Origin: Cytophagales bacterium
Lineage (GTDB): Bacteria > Bacteroidota > Bacteroidia > Cytophagales > JAHDFW01
Direction of reading: 5' to 3'
NCBI GenBank assembly: GCA_020627945.1
Contig: JAHDFW010000013.1
Coordinates: 1 to 39,514 of the forward strand
Length of the DNA stretch: 39,514 nt
Under the pieces are notes generated by a model. That model did no database searches, was not told where the DNA came from, and saw nothing but the letters and a program-made list of their open reading frames with translations. The position numbers were made by a program, and so were the translations under genes. This document shows, in pieces, positions 35,792 through 39,514 of this stretch; position 1 is the first letter of the stretch; every line of letters starts with the position of its first letter.

Positions 35792-36965
35792 CCTTTACTA
35801 TTAATTCACAAGCTTCTTGTATTTCCTCCTTAGTAATAGTTAGGGGCGGAGCAATTCTCATACTATCACTACAGAATAAGAACCAATCTGAAACTACTCC
35901 AAGTTCCATAGCATTCGAAATTATAGTAGTTAGTTTTTCGTAGCTTTCGAACTCAACGGCCATCATTAACCCAATACTTCGAATAGACTTCACCTCCGGT
36001 AAATCTTTTAAGAGATTTTTGAATAGCTCACCTTTATCGTGTACCTCAGCAAGTAATTGTTCTTCAAGAATAGTATTTAACGTGGCAAGAGATGCAACGC
36101 AGCTAATCGGGTGTCCTCCAAATGTTGAAATGTGACCTAGCATTGGATTGTTTTTGAAAAGCGCCATGTCCTCTTTCCGACCAATAAAAGCACCAATCGG
36201 CATACCTCCTCCCATGCCTTTCGCACAAACCAATATATCTGGTTCCGCATCGAAGTGTTCGAATGCCCAAAATTTACCAGTTCGTCCAAAACCACATTGG
36301 ATTTCATCAAAGATGAGTTGGGCTCCAACCTCACTACACCTTTTTCTAAGAGCTTTAATAAATTCGTTAGTAGGTATTTTTACACCTGCTTCACCTTGGA
36401 TCGGTTCAATTATAACTCCCGCAGTTTTGTTATCTATTACAGAAAGATTTTCCGCCGAAGTATCGTTATATTTTATGGTGTAAACTTCTGGGAGCAAAGG
36501 TCGAAACCTTGATTTGAAAGTTTCATCTCCGCACATGGATAATGCACCATGCGAAGAACCATGATAAGCGTTGTCAAAACCAATTAGTTTGGTGCGGCCA
36601 GTGATTCTTTTAGCAAGTTTCAAAGCTCCTTCCACAGCCTCACTTCCAGAATTTAAAAAGTAGGTACTATTTAGGTGACTTGGTAACGTTTTAGCTAGAG
36701 CTTCTGCCAAAAGAACCTGAGGGGATTGAACAAATTCCCCATACACCATGAGGTGCAGATGTTTGTCCAATTGATCCTGAATAGCTTTGGTTACGTTTGG
36801 ATGTCTATGACCAACATTACTAACGCCAATACCAGAAATAATATCTATGTATTTCTTGCCGTTTTTGTCGAACATGTAAATCCCTTCCGCGCGTTCAACT
36901 TCAAGCATCAAAGGAGTATCGGAAGTTTGTGCTTGATACTCTAAAAATAATGACCGAAGATTCAT
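35775..36965 (-). CDS. Class III PLP-dependent aminotransferase
   Basis: The 396-residue enzyme belongs to the acetylornithine/4-aminobutyrate aminotransferase group (fold type I). Visible landmarks are SGIGVSNVGHRHP near the N terminus, the phosphate-binding NSGSEAVEGALKLA (105-118), AYHGSSHGAL, IIEPIQGEAG, the pyridine-binding Asp in FDEIQCGFGRTG (D220) and the PLP lysine K249 in VCAKGMGGGMPIG. It moves an amino group from an omega-amine donor to 2-oxoglutarate or a similar acceptor; the exact donor cannot be told from motifs. No arginine-synthesis genes are nearby, so argD is not asserted. It is the last gene of the RseP-LysM-aminotransferase run, starting 6 nt after the LysM gene, and it overlaps the FemAB-like gene tail to tail. 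Confidence 0.92.
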   Translation of the reverse strand: MNLRSLFLEYQAQTSDTPLMLEVERAEGIYMFDKNGKKYIDIISGIGVSNVGHRHPNVTKAIQDQLDKHLHLMVYGEFVQSPQVLLAEALAKTLPSHLNSTYFLNSGSEAVEGALKLAKRITGRTKLIGFDNAYHGSSHGALSMCGDETFKSRFRPLLPEVYTIKYNDTSAENLSVIDNKTAGVIIEPIQGEAGVKIPTNEFIKALRKRCSEVGAQLIFDEIQCGFGRTGKFWAFEHFDAEPDILVCAKGMGGGMPIGAFIGRKEDMALFKNNPMLGHISTFGGHPISCVASLATLNTILEEQLLAEVHDKGELFKNLLKDLPEVKSIRSIGLMMAVEFESYEKLTTIISNAMELGVVSDWFLFCSDSMRIAPPLTITKEEIQEACELIVKAIRLS

Positions 36966-36971
36966 TAGCCT

Positions 36972-38444
36972 TTAAGGAGTACTATTTTTAACTGAAAGCG
37001 GTGAAGGAACTTCCGACATGATCCGTTCAGTTACCTGTGGCATGTTGTCTAGCACAATTTTTTGCACATTGTTGGAGTTCGAATGATAATAGGTAGTGAT
37101 TTTATTACCAGCCAATTGATTTCCTTCGCTATCGAAAATTGAATAGTGAGTTAGGAAATTACGTTCATACTTATTGGAGCTACGATCTAAACATGTTTGA
37201 TAATCTGTTCGTACTTCAAATTGATTTATAAATACATAGTAGTCGATCCCGTATTTTGTTCCGAAGTATTCATAGAATCTTGGATCCTTAATTTGTACTC
37301 CAAAATAACGATTGTCTTTATGAGAACGAGCGGCACCAGTTGGAGACTTGCTATGTGAACTAGCTAAATTGTCGACAAATTTTATTCCGAACTTCTTCTT
37401 CTTTTCTTTAGTTGTGGTAGGAACAAAGTTCTCCTTTTCGCTTGTACCATTATCCAAAATCTCTTGGTAATTATAAGTTACTGACTTGTAGATTTTGTTT
37501 AAGTCACCTAACGAATCTTTAAGAACTCCTCCGAGTAAGTGAATAGTTTCATATCCCTTTGGTTGGAGCATGGCATTCAAACGACGGCGAAATACCTGCC
37601 TAACTTTGGTTTGTGGCATGTTAGAAGCTTGGGCAATTTCAGCATCCGCATCTGAGAAATAGAGATAAGGATCAAAAGGAATGATCATAACTCTAGGTCT
37701 AACTTTTGGTCCTAACTCTGGAGCAGGTTGAACCTCATCTGTGTAGTAAGGATTTTTACCAGCCAGTGTATTACGCGCAGTGGTATTTTTATTTTGAGAT
37801 TCAGTAGTGTTTTTGGCCACTACAGTCTTGGTCTCATTTTTTGTTTTAACCTCTTCCTTCGTTTTAACTTCTTCCTTAGTTGCTTTAGGTTCGGTTTTAA
37901 CAGGATTGTCTGTTTTAACATCCTCTTTATCTTCCTTAAGCGCTACAGAGTTTTCTTCTTCAGTCGACATTTCATCTGCAATAACTTGATTATCAGATGT
38001 AGGCAATGGATCGCTAGGGCTTATGTAAATAGATTGCCCTGCCTTTAATTCCATACCATTCCATTTCAGAAGTTTGTTGAGCGGGATGTTGTATTTTCTA
38101 GAAATTCCGTAAAGTGTTTCTCCTGGTTGGACCAAGTGTGTTTGACGATCTTCAGCATGTTCTTCAATGAGCTCCTTTTTATAAGGTATATTTAGGATCA
38201 TTCCAGTTTTTAATCCATTGAGTAAATCTGGATTATGCTGCATTAACTCTTCAATAGGAACCTGATATTTAGTGGAGATTCCGTAAACCGTTTCACCACC
38301 AGAAACCAGATAGACAATAAACTCTTTTCCATCGACGGTACGTTTACCTATCGAGTCATTTAAAGATAGATTATTAGAGAAGCCATTAGTTACACCCAAC
38401 ACAATCAGGCTACAAACAAACACAACATGTAACTTGAATTTCAT
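36972..38444 (-). CDS. Exported protein with two LysM domains
   Basis: The 490-residue protein has a signal peptide (hydrophobic core VVFVCSLIVLGVTNG). Two LysM peptidoglycan-binding repeats lie at 44-87 (GGETVYGISTKY) and 102-142 (PGETLYGISRKY). A Lys/Glu/Thr-rich linker (about 150-240) contains a short tandem repeat EEVKTK. The C-terminal 250 residues form an unassigned globular domain: PRVMIIPFDPYLYFSDADAEIA, later RYFGVQIKDPRFYEYFG and GIDYYVFINQFEVRT. That domain begins like proteins that compute or display a host-envelope output, but I cannot name it. It should sit in the periplasm anchored to peptidoglycan. It starts 18 nt after the site-2 protease gene, suggesting cotranscription and a shared envelope role. 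Confidence 0.88.
   Translation of the reverse strand: MKFKLHVVFVCSLIVLGVTNGFSNNLSLNDSIGKRTVDGKEFIVYLVSGGETVYGISTKYQVPIEELMQHNPDLLNGLKTGMILNIPYKKELIEEHAEDRQTHLVQPGETLYGISRKYNIPLNKLLKWNGMELKAGQSIYISPSDPLPTSDNQVIADEMSTEEENSVALKEDKEDVKTDNPVKTEPKATKEEVKTKEEVKTKNETKTVVAKNTTESQNKNTTARNTLAGKNPYYTDEVQPAPELGPKVRPRVMIIPFDPYLYFSDADAEIAQASNMPQTKVRQVFRRRLNAMLQPKGYETIHLLGGVLKDSLGDLNKIYKSVTYNYQEILDNGTSEKENFVPTTTKEKKKKFGIKFVDNLASSHSKSPTGAARSHKDNRYFGVQIKDPRFYEYFGTKYGIDYYVFINQFEVRTDYQTCLDRSSNKYERNFLTHYSIFDSEGNQLAGNKITTYYHSNSNNVQKIVLDNMPQVTERIMSEVPSPLSVKNSTP
37843..37878. repeat. Two-copy 18-nt tandem repeat in the LysM gene linker
   Basis: Two adjacent 18-nt units differ at two positions and encode the repeated Lys/Glu/Val/Thr hexad of the linker. 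Length variation here would stay in frame. Confidence 0.6.
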
Positions 38445-38462
38445 AAAAATTAATTCTATTAA

Positions 38463-39514
38463 CTAAAAAAAGTCTGCGATTTCAAACCAAATGTCCTTAC
38501 CAAGCAAGACTACCGTCAAAGTTAATAAAATTACCATGCCAACCCTATTGGTGTTTTCTAAAAATTTATCAGAAGGTTTTCTTCCAGCTATCATTTCATA
38601 GAGTAAGAATACAACGTAACCCCCATCTAGCATCGGGATAGGTAAAAGATTCATAAACGCTAGAGCCATGGAAATCGAACCAGTAAGAACCCAAAAACGA
38701 GCCCAAATCCATTCAGTACCAAAAGCTTTACCAATTCCAACAGGGCTGTTAAAAGTAGTCATGAAGTTAATCTGACCAGTGATTACCTTTTTCAAGGCAA
38801 TCAAACTATTAGAAAAAATTTGAAACGCATTTGAGAATCCTTTTGGAATAGATTCAGCAAACGAATAGTATCTAGTGTTTCGTTTGTAGTCTACAGTAGT
38901 TTTAACCTCAATACCTATAGTGCCCTTTCGGCTTACCTCTACATTTTTAATGATCTGCTCGGATCCTCCTCGTAAAATTGTAAGTTCAACAGATTCTTTA
39001 CGGTTTTGATATAACAGTTCTTGTAGCCTTGGGAAGTGCACTGAATTTTTTCCATTTACAGCAATAATCTGATCTTTAACTTGTAATCCAGCCTTTTCAG
39101 CCGCAGCTTCTTTTTCTAAACCTTTTATTTCAAAAGGGGCGTATAATTCGATAAAAAGAGCTCTATCTCTACCACCATTAATTCTATCCAGCATATCTCC
39201 CGGGATCGCCATTTTCTTTTCTAGCCCATCGCGGCTAATGGTGATGAAACTATCATCTCCAAGTAATAACTCTGGTGTGAAAATATCTTCGAATCCCTCA
39301 GGAACAACCCCATTAACGTTCACGATTTTATCTCCATCCTGAAAGCCAAGCTCGGTTCCAACCGAAGCAACCCCAATTCCTTGTTTTATTTCAGATAAAG
39401 GAGTGTAAGTTTCACCATATACAAAAAGAGTCAAAATAAAGATAATAACACCCGCTATAGTATTTACTATAATACCACCAAGCATTACAATCATACGTTG
39501 CCAAGCTGGTTTTG
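38463..39514 (-). CDS. rseP: Site-2 zinc metalloprotease of the RseP family (C-terminal part)
   Basis: The frame runs past the right edge: codons before the internal Met at 39494 read KPAWQR, the family segment leading into the second membrane helix. The HExxH-bearing N terminus is therefore outside the window. Visible are that helix (GGIIVNTIAGVIIFILTLFVY), one or two PDZ domains (DGDKIVNVNG; then AGLQVKDQIIAVNG) and the third helix with NLLPIPMLDGG, which carries the Asp zinc ligand. A final membrane segment (MVILLTLTVVLLG) ends the protein. RseP-type enzymes cut membrane-bound anti-sigma factors or signal-peptide remnants within the bilayer. It heads the visible part of an operon with the LysM protein (18 nt gap) and the aminotransferase. 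Whether its target is an anti-sigma factor cannot be seen here. Confidence 0.93.
   Translation of the reverse strand, partial: KPAWQRMIVMLGGIIVNTIAGVIIFILTLFVYGETYTPLSEIKQGIGVASVGTELGFQDGDKIVNVNGVVPEGFEDIFTPELLLGDDSFITISRDGLEKKMAIPGDMLDRINGGRDRALFIELYAPFEIKGLEKEAAAEKAGLQVKDQIIAVNGKNSVHFPRLQELLYQNRKESVELTILRGGSEQIIKNVEVSRKGTIGIEVKTTVDYKRNTRYYSFAESIPKGFSNAFQIFSNSLIALKKVITGQINFMTTFNSPVGIGKAFGTEWIWARFWVLTGSISMALAFMNLLPIPMLDGGYVVFLLYEMIAGRKPSDKFLENTNRVGMVILLTLTVVLLGKDIWFEIADFF

Overview
The window looks like a chromosomal segment from a low-GC Bacteroidota, probably order Flavobacteriales (a Crocinitomicaceae/Cryomorphaceae-type genome is my guess). Supports are the TAnnTTTG-type -7 boxes, weak or absent Shine-Dalgarno sequences, the DUF4290-murA pair, DUF3109, short signal-peptide beta-barrels, and a Cys-rich ferrochelatase. 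I see no rRNA, tRNA, CRISPR array, transposase or phage gene.

Region 1 (1-16328, minus strand) is a large nonribosomal peptide synthetase (NRPS) operon read right to left. The first gene (6261-16328) is complete: half-C remnant-A1-T1-C2-A2-T2-C3-A3-T3-C4. The second gene (1-6219, open at the left edge) continues A4-T4-C5-A5-T5-C6. Its A4 domain is interrupted between core motifs a2 and a3 by a SAM methyltransferase domain. Its ten-residue pocket code reads DFWNIGMVHK, the classic threonine code. The two genes divide exactly inside the C-A linker of module 4. The line therefore has at least six modules, with no epimerase or thioesterase inside the window, and should make a peptide containing a methylated Thr. 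The product is unknown.

Region 2 (16608-18328, minus) has a ThiF/MoeB-type E1-like enzyme fused to a rhodanese domain, and a DUF3109 cysteine-cluster protein. Region 3 (18436-25695, plus) is housekeeping: a UvrD/PcrA helicase, DUF4290, MurA with Asp in place of the fosfomycin-target Cys, and ClpB. ClpB is preceded by a terminator and a small palindrome and followed by a strong terminator.

Region 4 (25846-30076, minus) holds RecQ and two related outer-membrane-type barrel proteins with a lipocalin-like lipoprotein between them. Region 5 (30207-35791, plus) holds a GT-C membrane glycosyltransferase, an RsmI-like methylase, ferrochelatase, a barrel-plus-lipoprotein pair and a FemAB/GNAT-like acyltransferase. 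Region 6 (35775-39514, minus) is a tight operon: RseP-type site-2 protease (5' part outside the window), a two-LysM exported protein and a class III aminotransferase, which overlaps the FemAB-like gene tail to tail by 17 nt.

No stretch over 300 nt lacks a gene. The longest gap, 16329-16607, lies upstream of the NRPS operon and shows no clear promoter or RNA.
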